A stretch of DNA of 64,000 bases. Origin: Lactarius indigo (taxonomy: Eukaryota > Basidiomycota > Agaricomycetes > Russulales > Russulaceae). Of this stretch, positions 1 to 12,387 are shown piece by piece (position 1 is the first letter of the stretch; each line of letters starts with the position of its first letter). The notes under the pieces are model-generated. The model was not told the origin of the DNA. It worked only from the letters and a program-made list of their open reading frames with translations, and made no database searches. The stretch is taken from contig JAFKAC010000007.1 of NCBI GenBank assembly GCA_025766275.1, positions 1,116,001 through 1,180,000 of the forward strand. Direction: 5' to 3'. Position numbers and translations under genes: made by a program.

Positions 1-1000
1 ACCGCCACTACCAGTATTTTAGCAAGTTGAATAGTACTGTATGGAGCAGGTGAGTCAGCAACGATGAAGGGTCGGGACAGGAGGTCCGACGTCCGAATTA
101 TGATAGTGAGGAGCTCGCCGTACAGTCATCGGCGAATCTCGGCCTGGTGTGGGGACGCTTTGTACTGAGTTTGAAATACAAACCGAGAGCAGTGCTCAGG
201 ATATGGTGAACGGTCCCTGTTCTTCCCCCAGTGGAAGTTGAAACGCCATTCCGCCACGTTTGCAGATCGATGCTTGGCTATTTGACCTTTCTCGGAGGTT
301 CCTAAACTCGTCAAAAAAGAACACAAGGACATGATAGGCGTACAGTAGGGGCGAATGCAGACGTAACTGCGTGAGGTGACTGTGGCTATACCAGAAATAG
401 TGATCCTCGACTATCGCATTGGCGGCGATTTGACACGTTCGTGTAATGTCCTTTTGGTGAGATTGGGGCGATTCTTTGATGTGGTGCCTTATCGCTTCAC
501 GAAAGCACCAATGTTGTGCCTTCCGATAACAAACGGGGAGGAGCTGCCGATGCAAGAAGATGGGGGTAGTTATTTGGTAGTTCACTAGCGCTCACTGGAC
601 CAGTCCTGTTATTGACACGAAGTTGAGACCAGTTTCGACAACTGCCGCAGGGTGCGCTCTCATAGGAGCTCGCATTCTTCATAACATTGTCGATAAACAT
701 GGCTTTACCGCATCACTGGGCCGGCATTTTCCGCGACTTCTCAAGATTGAACGGGACTTGAGATCTTTAGAGGTGAAGGAATCGTCACCAAATTAATTGT
801 TCAAGTACTATTCGGAAGTCGTGCACTGCCTGACGTATTGCCATCTTGAACTCGTCCCGGTGTACGAGAAGTGCTCACATCAAATCACGATTGTGGGGGG
901 CGCCTTGAAGGGTGCCATCAATGATGAGCATAAAGAAATGTATGAAAGTATATGCACTACGGTCTATGCTTCATAACGATTATTATTGTCCCCTGCTATT
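1..1000 (-). pseudogene. Dynamin-like GTPase relic (C-terminal half)
   Basis: This is decayed minus-strand remains of the same dynamin-like family as the gene at 18478-21226. Around 520-700 the translation keeps an island like the stalk-region exon junction of the intact gene: FIDNVMKNAS followed out of place by ELPNNYPH, compared with [10 protein letters not shown] and ELPNNFPY in the paralogue. The stretch near 480-500, reading tatcgcttcacgaaag, also matches 19308-19322 closely. No open frame survives. Positions 40-800 align in order with the relic at 22190-22740, so the two relics descend from one duplicated copy. The left end may continue beyond the window. The family assignment is well supported by these islands; the exact borders are not. 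Confidence 0.6.
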
Positions 1001-1887
1001 TTGAGAACATAGTCGGCCATCCAAAACTCGAGAGCGGGATTCATAATTAAGTCGAGGGAGAAATTCTCAGGAAATCAGGTTATCTCACAGAATTAAGGTT
1101 ATAGAATAGTTATCTTGTAACAATTGGGGTTATGGAGTGGTTATCTATGTTGCTCTGCTCGAGAGCTGTGCCATCTTGGTGGCGGAGTTACCCATTCAAA
1201 CCTCGCCTATGTCCAAAAAATGGTCACCAGAGGAAAATCGATATGGAACCAGCTGTAAGCGACCCGCTTGGGAGTTGGGCAAGCGTGGTAGCCTGACTCG
1301 GAGTACCATCGAGCAAGGAGACAGTAACGTGACTCACAGCACTACCTTCCTTTCTGGGAACATCATGATGACGGCGCACCCTTGCGAAAAAAAATGGCAA
1401 CTATGGTTCTCAGGCTCAGGCCACACTAATAGACTCGACCTTGGACTCGATAGGAAGACAGGACTGCGCCCGTGTTCAGTGTGCATGGTCCGTAGGATCC
1501 GCAGCAACGAAGGCTTTTGCGTCCCTGATCTTTCGCACCCTTGTTTGCACCATGCACATGGAAACAGAGAAGAAAATCTCCACACCCAATCCCACATCGA
1601 TATCGGGTGCACAATCAAAGTACGAGTACTGTAGTACTAGTACTGCGGATAGCTGCGGTCAAGTTTTTTCCCCTGAAACCACTTGACAGTGCATCAACCG
1701 CTCTTTCTACACGACTGTATTACCACTAGGCTCTTCTCTCTATCACTACACACAGGTAAGTGTTCCAAGGCTGCGCTTGTTTCCTGCTTGATATTATCTG
1801 CATCCTATTTTGATCGTCTTTCTGAAACCTATAAAGGTCGCTCCTTGCCGTACATCTCCCTCAGGACCCCACTACCTCTTCTTCACC
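1001..1887. other. Intergenic stretch, no gene recognised
   Basis: This lies between the relic and the dynamin-like gene. A short direct repeat occurs at about 1088-1146, where a ggttat-n6-gttatc pattern appears twice. A 165-codon frame at 1137-1634 has no recognisable domain, signal or plausible composition. Pyrimidine-rich sequence at 1700-1880 is consistent with the promoter of the downstream gene. I see no RNA gene or mobile element here. Confidence 0.4.
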
Positions 1888-4642
1888 ATGATTGTGTCTA
1901 CACTTAGAAGCGGAAATGATGTTGAAAGGACCTCGGATGGGTCGCCCAGCCCAGAGAACGACCATACAGGTACTCCTGTGGGGCTTTCTAAATCGCAATA
2001 CGTCGCCCAGAAGCGCAAGATGCTTGATGCCGTAAATCGCCTTCGCGAAACAGGGTGAGGTCAACAGTGAGCCTCATCGGCCGCATGTCTCAAGATTTTC
2101 TTTTCTTCTGCAGCGCGCAATTAGACCTCGACATCCCCGTTATTGCTGTCTTGGGGTCGCAGAGCGCGGGCAAGTCATCTCTTATAGAGGCTATATCAGG
2201 AATTACCCTGCCCCGTGCGTCTGGAACATGCACGAGGTAGGATTTCCCAACCTCTGTTTAATATTCGCCATAAACCCCTTGCGCACATAGGTGTCCAACA
2301 GAGTGCCAGCTCTCCCATTCGTCTGAACCCTGGTGTTGTGTCGTCTCACTGCGTATCGTCACAGACGGAGATGGCAAGGTGCTCTCACAACCGCGTCGAG
2401 TTGACTTTGGGGATCCCATTTTCGAAAAGTCTCTTGTTACTGAACGGATTCTCCGAGCACAATGCGCCATCCTAAATCCCAGCACCCCGTTTCCTCAATT
2501 CTTAGAAGCCTCGGACGACGCTCTCGAGGAGAGGGAGCTATCGTTCTCCTCAAACTCGGTTTGTTTGGAGATCCGCAGTAGGGATGTCGACGATTTATCG
2601 TTTGTCGATCTGCCAGGTGGGCAATACATGTCGAAATCATGCAACCGGACTAATCCGGTCCAGGTTTGATCGTTGGAGGAGAACCACGTGACTCTCGCCT
2701 GGTTCAACGGCTTGCCGAAGAGTATATCTGTAAGGAGAGCTGCATCATTCTATTAACAATCGCATGCGAAAGTATGCTCGCCTTTCGCCTTTGTCATAGG
2801 GTTAATTCCTAAATGAGTGTCGTTAACAGCCGATTTCGAAAATCAGAGCGCTCACCGCCTCGCTTCCCTCTTCGATCCAAGCGGGGCTCGAACTATCGGT
2901 ATTTTAATGCTGTGCGGTACAACGCCATGTTTCTAATACTGCTGTCCAGGTGTCCTGACTAAACCCTGACCGAATACCCCCCGGCGAGGAGGCCACTTGG
3001 ATAAGCAGGATCCAGAGGGGCGGAAAGGATGGAGGTATTGAGTACTTCTCCGTGAAGAACCCTGACTCTCAGGACATTCGGGATGGGATAACGTACGAGA
3101 AAGCCAGAGAGCAAGAAGCGGTGTTTTTTTCAACCAAGGAACCTTGGTCAAACTTGGAATGGTTATATCAACGCCGCTTAGGGACAGACAAGTTGACGAC
3201 ACGTCTGGGGCAATTATTATCTAGTTTGATTTCCAAGAGGCAAGTTGTTTTCACCTTTGATCTGTGGTTAATTCCAACACATTGCTAGGACTTCCTGAGC
3301 TGCAGGAGGAGCTCGACAGACTACTCGCGCAGACTCAACAGGATATATCCCAGCTCCCGACTCCACCGTCATCCGAGCCTAATTCCGAGCTCTCGAAATT
3401 GATCGGGGCATTTATCCAGTCTGTCAATACCCTTGTTGATGGTATTCCGGATGAAAATGGGTTGATACAAAAACTTCGTGGGCCTCGAGACGAGTTCAAG
3501 AAGGCAATACGGCAGACGGCACCCCATTTTCTGCCCCTTGAACGTTCTCAGGCCGCTGACACTACACTGGTTCCCCCTTCCTTCCTTTCGAGTGAAGAGG
3601 AAGAGTGGGAGGAAGAGCCTTCGGATGTCAGCTCACCGATTTACATCGAGGATGTCCTAGAGAAGGCAAATTCGTAAGAAAGATGTATTCCCTGTCCCTC
3701 AGATCCGTGACGTCTTGTTTGTCAGCGCGGTGACCCGCGAATTACCGAATCATTACCCACATACCGTCATAAGGCAGTATATTCGTACTGTCGTGGCGGG
3801 ATGGGAGGACCCTTCAAGGCAGTTCTTCGACATTACGCGGAAGGAACTGATTAATGGTGTCCAGCAACTGGTGGAAAGGCACTTCGCTCAGTACACCCAT
3901 GGTCACTTAAAGCAAGGTGTCAGGTACGCCTCTTGCCAGCGGTCTATACACGTTCCTCATTGCTGAGGTCAACCTACCAGGAACATAATGCAATCCCATA
4001 TACAGAGATGTGCAGACGCTGCCGCCCAGCACATCGACTCCTTGCTGAAGGACGAAAACGAGCCATTCACATTGAACGCACGTTATTATACCGAGTATCG
4101 ATCCAAGTTCCTGAGTCACTACAAACGAGGTCGCCTGAGGTCCAAAAGCTCGGTCATAAGGAACCTGGAAGACGGTACCAATCCAGGCATGAGGGCCGCA
4201 GTTAACGAGGCGATCGCTTCCCTTGCTAAGCTTGGGCTACGCTCGGTAGAGGTTTCGTCACTAGCCGCCCTACTCCCGCCAGACCCTATGGAACCAGCCA
4301 TTGGAATAATGGCGGACGTTCGTGCCTACTTCCAAGGTTGAGAGCTCCCCATTTCTCTTTGCTTTTGCATGTCATGACTAATGTTACACCATAGTGGCCT
4401 ACAAGCGCTTTGTAGATAACGTTCCGATGAGCGTCGACCGAACTTTACTGCGGGGAGTGACAGTCGGCCTCGAGGATGCGCTTTTCGACGGACTCAATAT
4501 CAATGGGCCTAAAGGGTACGAGCGCTGCAGGAGGCTTTTGAGCGAGCCGGAAGATGTCGTTGAACGACGCAGCGAGCTTGAGAAAAGGCGGCAGCGCCTT
4601 CTATCCGCTCAAAAGGAGTTCGTTGAATTGTTTGAATGGTAG
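1888..4642 (+). pseudogene. Dynamin-like (Mx-type) GTPase with a frameshift in G4
   Basis: This is a dynamin-superfamily large GTPase of the fungal Mx/DRP-like type; the family hydrolyses GTP to remodel membranes. Exons read as 1888-2054, 2114-2236, 2291-2616, 2664-2771, 2830-2898, 2950-3239, about 3290-3673, 3726-3923, 3981-4336 and 4395-4642. They match the ten exons of the minus-strand paralogue at 18478-21226. Seen directly: P-loop GSQSAGKSS, switch II DLPG, a stalk region, and a C-terminal GED ending in a charged helix rich in Glu and Arg. Two lesions break it. One extra C falls in the codons for the G4 motif TKPD (about 2960-2970), giving exon 6 290 nt against 289 in the paralogue and an immediate stop. 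At the exon 6-7 junction the donor has become GC and the acceptor has gained a G. It is therefore probably a recent pseudogene, unless the G4 insertion is an assembly error. Confidence 0.75.
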
Positions 4643-6376
4643 GACGGTATATTAGTAATCCTCATTGATATCGGCAAATTCTCGTGGAAGTCACCTATCG
4701 ATCTGTACATAATGTGCCCCGCAAGGGGCCCCATGAAATCATTTATTTTGAGTTTATTTTTTCAATATAAGAATGTGCGCGTTCACTTATCCGTCATGCA
4801 CTTTTATGCGTTCTCCTACAAATTCTCGGCCACGACCAACAAGACAACTAAGTCAAACTTTGGAGTGTGTGCGCTTCCATTCATAATAGTAGGCAAGGTC
4901 AGAAATATGTTCAGGATAGAGCACGGGCGATGCAGATCACACAATTGTGTGCACCGGCAGAGCAATACACGCTCATCGCCCCAAGGCACCAGAAGCGAGT
5001 GGTGCGTTGTTGATACTCGTACAAGCACGCCTATGAAGGCTGTCTCTGCGGAGAAAGATGTGCAGAGAATACGTGTTCATCGCCCCAAGGCGGAAGTGAG
5101 TGGTGCACGCTATGAAGGCGGTTCTTTTACGGTCTTAGGCTGTACTAGTTGGCATAGGTATACTGTCTCATATCACCCTCTTTTTCTGTATTAACCGCAT
5201 TTTACGCAATATCCAGCTTGTACACTCTTCTCCAACAAGCAAACCTAGAGCCGCTACACGAGGCTATATGCTAGCACATAGCACTGCACAGTGGCTGTAC
5301 TTGCTACCTATTTTTCCTGATGCTTACCATGTCCATTCAAATGCCTCACCACTGCGCCAGATGACATCTATACGCGTGTATCAGAAGAGGTGCCAGCGCC
5401 TGGCATGTCATCTGCTGAATGCGCGGTATTTACTGCGATCGTACCTGCAATTGAACACCCATCACTAGAGTAGGTGGCAGATCAGAAAGGAAGGGCGAAC
5501 AGAAGGACAGCAATGGCGCTTCTTCACAGCCTCATAATGGAGAACTAAGGGGATACTGTAGATCTTCGGCGCACTCAGGCCTCAAGTTCTAATCGCATCT
5601 ATTCGATAAACGGGGTGTGGCTTTTTTTTTTTTTTGGATCTGCGTCAATTCTGCATTTTCATTCCATAACATGGGCAAGACAGAAGGTTTGCGCGGAAAT
5701 TAGTACAGAAGCTGGTATATGTGAAATGCAGCGCAAATGCACGGCCGTGTGGGCCTATGTAGGTTTCAACCGGCAAGGTGGTCGGGTTTTATGTAAACCA
5801 ACAAGGGATTCCCCGCTTCAAGAACTTTGAGACTGAGCGCGCCTTGACGTGGGCTTGGGTCTCCTGTAAATTATGAAGCGCATTAGCCGTATGGCAGGAT
5901 CCTTATCTCCGAAGACCCATCGGGGGAGCTAGGACGTCTGATGAGAATGTGGGTGACAAGGAAATATAAACCAAGTTAGCATTTGGAGCGCCACTAGCGA
6001 TCTGTCTGATTTCTCGAGAATGAGGCATTGGCGTGTAAGTGGACGTGGGTTGGCCTCAGTTTTACAATACGGTAGCAGCCTGTGGGATGTGTGGAAGGAC
6101 GTGTACAGGTTTCGGCAAGGGTTTCGATCTCCGATCCCCCACTGGCAATCGTGATGCCTTCCGCGTCGGACGATATACTTGGCACCGCACAACCATGGGT
6201 TTATAAACCTGGGCCCATCGTTCAACCTTCGTGGTTTTATCCCCTCCCCCGTGTATTCAATTCCTACTTAATGTCTGTGCCAATACAATGATTGCAACAC
6301 TCCCACATTCTCCCACTCAAGGACGAGTCAGCAGTTTCTACTGAGCACTCATCCAGTGTTTTACTTTGGCAAGGAC
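4643..6376. other. Intergenic stretch, mostly without features
   Basis: This is the gap between the dynamin-like gene and the first duplicated unit. It holds the short tandem duplication listed separately and an uninterrupted T run near 5625-5635. The open frames here, including 160 codons at 4712-5194, show no domain or signal, and their composition looks like chance. Confidence 0.4.
4974..5130. repeat. Diverged tandem duplication, period about 104 bp
   Basis: The segment beginning catcgccccaaggc at 4974 recurs at 5078. In both copies it is followed by agtggtgc and, further on, tatgaaggc. The second copy is shortened internally. It has no coding role that I can see. Confidence 0.6.
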
Positions 6377-6929
6377 ATGGGTTTCTTTGATATCTTCGGC
6401 TTCTGTATCTCCATCCTCGGGATGTATGGTGCGGTCGTATACCTTCGTTGTTTACTTCCTCGCCATATCATCCCCAATGTATCGGCCATGCTACACGACG
6501 CCCAAGACACTCTCGCCCGTGCTGTGACTGCCAGCGCGATTCCTGATATTAATGAGTATGGGGTAGACCTCGAGAGGTATGGCGTTCTCGCTCTCCCTCG
6601 GGAGTGATGTCCTCAGTCGTTTACACAGTTTCGCGAGCGAACTTGCACGTATGCGTATTCACAGCCATCGTTCCCCCGAGCTATTCCAGCAGATCCGACT
6701 TGCGGTTCTACACCGACTCACCTACAGGCTTTATTCCCTTTCTTCGCAAATCGGCGCTGCCAGGCTGAGGGTTGAGGTACGTTGGAGCGCTCAAGCATAG
6801 TGTCTCTCCCACCCCATAAGTGTTTTACAGCTAGCGATGGATGAGCAACGCCTTGCTTCACTTGCCATTCCACACAACGTCATTCTCACTGTCGTACCCC
6901 TTCCTGCTAATGATATGCAGTTGACCTAG
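6377..6929 (+). CDS. Small membrane-anchored helical protein of an expanded fungal family
   Basis: Exons are 6377-6576, 6629-6776 and 6831-6929, giving about 148 residues with consistent phases. The product opens with a hydrophobic segment (about residues 5-30, FGFCISILGMYGAVVYL) and then LPRHIIPNV. An Arg/Gln-rich amphipathic helical region follows, with RMRIHSHRSP and LTYRLYSLSSQI, and the third exon encodes MDEQRLASL. This layout resembles a small one-helix membrane protein family that I recall as common in Agaricomycete genomes and without known function; that match is from memory. A decayed copy lies at 11960-12387 in the second unit of the tandem duplication. ATG 6377 is the first in-frame start. 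Confidence 0.6.
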
Positions 6930-7413
6930 ATGTGGGTTCTGGGTCATCCTCACTGTCAGTCCCTTTCCTCAGGTTCTGCCAATCCGGCCCCTTCACCACC
7001 GGCTCTCGTAGAACTGGATAATCCGTCGCTCTCATTATATCAATTGCGCTGTTCAGCTAATGTTTACCAGATCGTGGCCAAAGGACATCATCCCGAACAC
7101 TACTTACATTGTCGGAGCCCTCTCTAAGCAGCCTTACTCGTGCTCGTGCATAGGTTTTCCTTCTTCGCACTGGTCACAGCGACCGTCAGGGGTCTTCCTT
7201 TCTTCGCTCCGATAACGCCTGTTGTCGAGCATTTATCATTAGAACGACACTAGATGTATTTCAGTCGTGGCCCCATTTACACTAAGCCTCAGGGTGACTC
7301 AAGTCCCTTAGTCGCTCATCACTTCTGTCTCACTTTTCTTTCTCCTTCGTTACACCGTCAATCAAAGTGTCCTTGAACAATAATAGTCACGTCTCATTAC
7401 TGTCCGAACCTTT
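6930..7413. other. Intergenic spacer of duplication unit 1
   Basis: This spacer has no gene. Its sequence is matched, with divergence, by 12388-12870, which shows that the tandem duplication covers non-coding DNA as well as genes. Confidence 0.5.
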
Positions 7414-8560
7414 ATGTCGCCCACCTCCATTGACAAGCTCAGCACAACGTTCAGTTTTGGCCCGAGTAGTCCGGTGAATGCTGTTTCCGTTTTTGGTTTG
7501 GGTGTTGCTCGAGACGTTGTTCACTCGATGCATTCGGGTCTCCTTACTCCGAACAGCTCGTCGCATGACAATCGCTTGAGCCAATGCCCTGCCACGTCAA
7601 CTGTGCCTTCGAGTCCACCCTCGTCTCATTTGACACCATACTGTCGGCCTCCCAAAGTTCCTAAGGTTCATGGTGCCACAGAAGCTAGGACTAATTCCGT
7701 GAACTCGACGGGCGAACCGAGTGCAACCCTGACTCCCCCCAGCACGTATCCAGGACTTGATGTTTCGTCCCATGATACATATTTTTTTCAAGGAACTTTT
7801 TTTTGGTGTGTTGCGATCTACAATGGCCCACATGCCCAAGTCTTCCGACCAGGATCACGTAGTTGATGGCATTCTCTATATTGCGTCCATCGATTCCTCT
7901 TTTCTCACGATTCCGTGCACCTCTCCACCCGACTCGGCACCTGTGACCACGAGGCCCATCCTGCCGTATCACTAGGAGACGTCGACCGCGAAGATTTTGA
8001 GGCTCTCCTCTCGGTAATCTACCCAAGTGAATTTCTTACGTCACCTTCCACCTTTCAGGTTGTCGAAGTGTTTCTGCCTTGTAGAGGTTTTGAGGAGCCT
8101 GAGCCCTCGTATCATCAATGGAAGTCGGTACTTCACTTGCCCATGCCCTGGGACCATTCGCAAGCTGGTCACGAAGTTCGTCAATCCTCCAATGCCACAC
8201 GAACTGGCTCACGCTAGCGCGTACCAGGGCGGTCGACCAATGGGTACTCGGATTTGACTACATGGTGCGAGAAAGCGGAGCCTCTCAACCTGACAGCGGC
8301 CCGCCAGATACGTATTGGTGACGTGACTCTCGTGGCGGCTGTACGGGAGGACGCTTGTAGTCGCGTCCTTCGGATCGACGGGGCCAAAATCACGCGGGTT
8401 GTAGAAGCTGTAATGACTGGGAAACGGGCGACAGCGCCTCCCGCACCAGTCCAGAAGGCGGAGCTGCCAAACACGGAACCAGTTCTACGACGGCCGCGTC
8501 ATCTATAGGTGCGAAAGGAGGGGACGCACCTAGAACAGTGGGGGCAAGCATTTCGTGAGA
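7414..8560 (+). pseudogene. Decayed BTB/POZ gene, unit 1 copy
   Basis: This is a broken member of the BTB family, from a second subfamily distinct from the intact neighbours. Exon 1 is open from 7414 (Ser/Pro/Thr-rich, ending HDTYFF). The BTB core then shifts frame: VDGILY at 7862, SLGDVDREDFEALLSVIYP at about 7970-8030, WKSVLHL at 8122, then TTWCEKAEPLNLTAARQIR from about 8256. At least two frame changes and a run of T at 7795-7803 interrupt it. Closely related relics sit at 12870-13927 and, inverted, at 39000-40720, so this subfamily has decayed at every locus seen here. Confidence 0.65.
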
Positions 8561-9539
8561 TCAGGTTCAGTTGATCTCAAGGACGCAATGAGAATATCTC
8601 TGACTTGGGCGAAATGACACAGTCAGCAGAAAGCTGTGGCGTAGCGAAATCAGAAGAGACCCCAGGATTCGGAAACACAACTTGGACTGGTCCAAGCAGC
8701 ACTAAAACATGGGGCGAGCGAGATCCAAAAAAAAACCCCATTCTTAGGGCTCTTTGAGGTTGCGACACAGGCGGCTGTCGATTCTGCATTTTTATCAATC
8801 ACCGCCAAGACGACTGGACCATTGACAGGGGAGCAACCAACCAAGGGACAGAGCCTCTTCGCAAGTGCGAAGAAACCCTTTACGAGCGCCCACGAAACCC
8901 TAACACAGAGCCCGCAATAAGAATGGCGACGGCGCCTAGAGCCAACCCCGCGGATAGCAAGGCGCCAGTTGCTGTAAGTGATCTGGGCATGTTGTCATTG
9001 CATTTGGGAATGCCATAACCGGTGGTTCGGTAGGTATTTCTGTGATTGTGGGCACGACGTCTCCGAGGCTCTCCTGCGTTACTTGTGGCGTCAACACTCT
9101 GGAATCGAATTTCATGTTAGATGGTGGCCGTGTTATTTCTTCGGTAGTGAACATTCCGTTTTGAGGACGAGTTCCTGTGAATAAACTCCCAGGCCTCAGC
9201 GCCAGATGAAACCTTAAAGCAGCGCTGAGCAACACGCGGCGGGCATGAGCACGAGGGACTGCGGTAGGCTTGGTCAGGTGACGCAGTCACGGTCCTAATG
9301 TGATAAAATGATACAGCCACTGGCAAGACAACAGCTATACAGGAGGCCACGCCACAGGCTATCGACGTCCCAGATGTCTATCCGAGAGCCTTTGAGACTA
9401 ACCACAGCCCGAATCGCTCTTGTACTCGTATAGATATGGGTCCCGAGCGCTGTTTTAGGAATTCCTCGTGTGTAGTCACGTAACAGTTATAGGGTGCCAC
9501 ATACTTCGAACTGGCATCAGATACGGTGTCTTTCTCTCG
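8561..9539 (+). other. Non-coding remains between the BTB relic and the BTB gene
   Basis: This block is collinear with 13930-14918 and, inverted, with about 38990-39340. It is therefore part of the ancestral repeat unit and may derive from the 3' exons of the decayed BTB gene. No frame of convincing length or composition is kept between copies. Confidence 0.45.
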
Positions 9540-11213
9540 ATGGCACCTCCCATCGTCTCCTGGAGCGACAACGAAATCTGGACATCACCGGTTCTCTCAA
9601 GTGCCACATCCATCATCTCATTTGACTCCACGTTCTCAGATACGTACCCGAGTCACACGCAAACGCCTCCAACCGCATCCGAACCCCCTGGGCTTCCCAA
9701 TACCGAATTTGGAGCTAAGCAAACCAGCCTCCCTGGATTTTCAGAGGGAATAATACCAAGATGTGGTCAGGCGACATCTGACAATTCGTTCATACGACAT
9801 GACCTGTATTTCTTCAAGGATGGAAATGTCACATTTCTGGTACGTGGCCTTCTTTGCTTTGCATACCCGACGTACTGACCAGCACCTAGGTGGATGGTAC
9901 GCTATACTGCGTACATCGATACTTCTTTGCTCGCGATTCCGTCTACTTCTCCACACGATTTGCCCGGCTCGACATACGTAACCACGAGGCTCTATCCACT
10001 ATCATATCAATTAACGACGTCGAACGCAAGGATTTCGAGGCCCTCCTCTCTGTCTTATATCCTGCGTGAGCTTAGTTAGATCCCCACGCCTGCCCGTTGG
10101 TCATTGAGACTTGATTATTTACAGGAATTTTGAAGCGCACGAATTGACATATGAACAATGGAAATCAGTGCTCCACCTGTCTACGCGCTGGGGCTTTGCC
10201 TCTCTTCGCGAGCTTGCCCTGAAGTCGATCAAGCCTCCCACGTCCCACGATCAATTAGTCATTGCACGCACTTATTCGGTCAACCACTGGATACTCCCTG
10301 CCCTGACCGCACTGTGCGGAAGATCATTTCCACTTAGCCTGGATGAGGCGCGGCAGATGAGCATGGAAGATGTGATATTGGTGGCGAGGGTGCGGGAGGA
10401 GATCCGTGGTGGAGCGCTTCGAGTCGATGTGGCTGATATACCTCGCCACGTCGAAGTGGCGCAGTCCGGAAAACTGAACGGTTCCACGGGTAACGACGTC
10501 TATTTGGATAGGCCAAAGAGTGGGCAAGAATCAAATTCAACAAAGAACTCAGCAGTCAATCCGAGTATAGAAGCAGAGGGCGCAATGGCTATGGGGGTGA
10601 CCATAGCACCACCTCCGGGGCCGCAACAGAAAGCTACGAAGGAAGTCGACACTAATGTCGAACCCCAGGTGAGCTTACTCCGATACGTACTTAAGATGCA
10701 AGGCGAGTGACGGCTTTGTGAGACCTTCCAGTCAAAGGTTCCAGTGGAGCCACCAGGGGTAGAATATCCCCACGTCGTGAAGGGCGCATCGACAGGTAGT
10801 AGTAAGTGGAGCTCTGCGACGGGTAACAACAGTAGGCCTAACTCAATCCCACTTTGGGGCACGCCCCTGCAGAAAGTGGCGAGTCACAGTTGCTGCCACT
10901 TATGGGCGAGGCGCTACCAGCAGATACACAAGGTCCCCAAGAAGTGGCCCATACCAGGGAACACCTCATGGCCAGAACTGATGTTCCACTGGTAGCTGAT
11001 GTGGCCACTGCTACGCCGACCACAGTCAGCAACTCGCGAAGCGATGATGATGCCGAGAAGGCGGCTGATGATGAGTGGGGTATCCCAGTGAAGACGAAGA
11101 AGAAGAAGGGTACGAACACGGCTACACCAGTCACCCCTAGCGCTGGGGGTTGGGACGAGTGGGCAACTGGTGGCGCTGTCAAGAAGAAAAAGAGAGTCAA
11201 GCCACTGGCATAA
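9540..11213 (+). CDS. BTB/POZ domain protein with Lys-rich C-terminus
   Basis: Exons are 9540-9839, 9890-10065, 10125-10668, 10732-10795 and 10873-11213, giving 474 residues. BTB domains are dimerisation and scaffold modules, often in transcription factors or Cullin-3 adaptors; the role of this fungal group is not established. The N-terminal 90 residues are Ser/Thr/Pro-rich, starting MAPPIVSW. The BTB fold runs about 90-270: YFFKDGNVTFLV, then LYCVHRYFF, FEALLSVLYPA, WKSVLHLSTRWGF and LSLDEARQMSMEDV. The C-terminus contains ADDEWGIPVK and ends in Lys clusters that could act as nuclear localisation signals. The central exons and their two introns are almost identical to those of the gene at 14919 (see findings). 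It looks intact. Confidence 0.8.
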
Positions 11214-11959
11214 AGCATAACAAGGATGATATTGATGATAATTGATCAACTGTGTGTATGTACAGTATGATGTATGTTCGAGCATCTTGTACATCACCGC
11301 AGGACTGTCTGAATAGGAGTGTTGCTACGCCTGCCCAGCAAATAAGAGGGACGCGAAAGTTAGAAGATGCGTCATCCGAAGCAATATAGCATAGCCCCTA
11401 GCCGAGGCTTGCATTAGCATTAATATTGTTGAGCTCTAGTTGCCATTCTCGCTTGTCGTCTCTTCGTAAATGTGCGTGACTGCCCTGTAAACTCGAATGC
11501 GACTACTTTGAACAAACGCTGTCCTCGATTGACTGTGCGCTTGCGTCCATATTTTTCGCTGCACGCTGCGCTCGCCGTCCACGCTTTGTTTGCGTTCGCG
11601 CCAATTTCGCATTGTCGGACCGGTTTCTTCTTTTTCACGTAACCGCGTTCGATGGCACGACTTCGTCTGTTCACATAAATTTCATGTTCGCTATCCTGGT
11701 GCGCTTGTCTTCCTTTTCCGATTTCACATAGATGCGGTCGAACGAAAATTCGAGTTATTTCTTCGACGACTCGCCGAACAATGCACACACAAAACAAAGA
11801 AATGGGTAAACATGATCACCGAGGATAACATAATTTGTGCACGAAATAGGTAGTCCACACGTCTACGCGGTGCCGACCTTCACCTGCTTCACACATTTCT
11901 GTACATCATTGCGGCCTCTCCATCTGCAAGCGCTCGCGCTCGATCTCCATATCTGCGAT
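11214..11959. other. Gap between duplication units
   Basis: This follows the BTB stop codon and precedes unit 2. I find no gene, RNA or mobile element. The frames at 11420-11797 (-) and 11590-11853 (+) overlap each other and have no recognisable content. Confidence 0.4.
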
Positions 11960-12387
11960 AAAGGGAACAGTTCTAGATACTCTCGCCCGTTCTATGAGAG
12001 CCGGCGCGATTCCTGATATTGGTGAGCATGGGGGAGACCTCGAGAGGTATAGCACTCTCGCTCTCCCTCCCTCGAGGGTGGTGTTCTCACTCGTTTACAG
12101 AGCTCCGCAAGAGTGCTTGCGCATACGGGTATTCACAGCTATCGTCCTCCCGTACTCTTTTAGCGGATCAGTCTTGCTGTTCAACATCGTCTCACCTACT
12201 GGCTTTATCCCCTCTCTTCGCAAATCGGCGCCGTCAGGCCGAGGGCCACCCATCCATAATATCTCTCCCAGCTCACAAGCGTTTTACAGCCGGCGATGAA
12301 TGAGCAACGCCTCGCTTTACTTGTCATTCCACACGACGTCGTTCTCACAGTCGTACCCCTTCCTGCTAGTGGCATGCAGTTGAATAG
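11960..12387 (+). pseudogene. Decayed copy of the small membrane-protein gene
   Basis: This is the unit 2 counterpart of 6377-6929. The 5' exon with the hydrophobic segment is missing or unrecognisable. Sequence resumes at the codons for AIPDI and is followed by an intact-looking intron with the same splice sites. The second exon has lost frame, and the MNEQRLALL-like third exon lies at about 12294-12387. Single-base changes and short indels against unit 1 show free decay after duplication. Confidence 0.6.

Noticed and set aside
1137..1634. 165-codon open frame upstream of the dynamin-like gene
   Set aside because: It has no domain, signal peptide or plausible composition, and it overlaps other frames on both strands.
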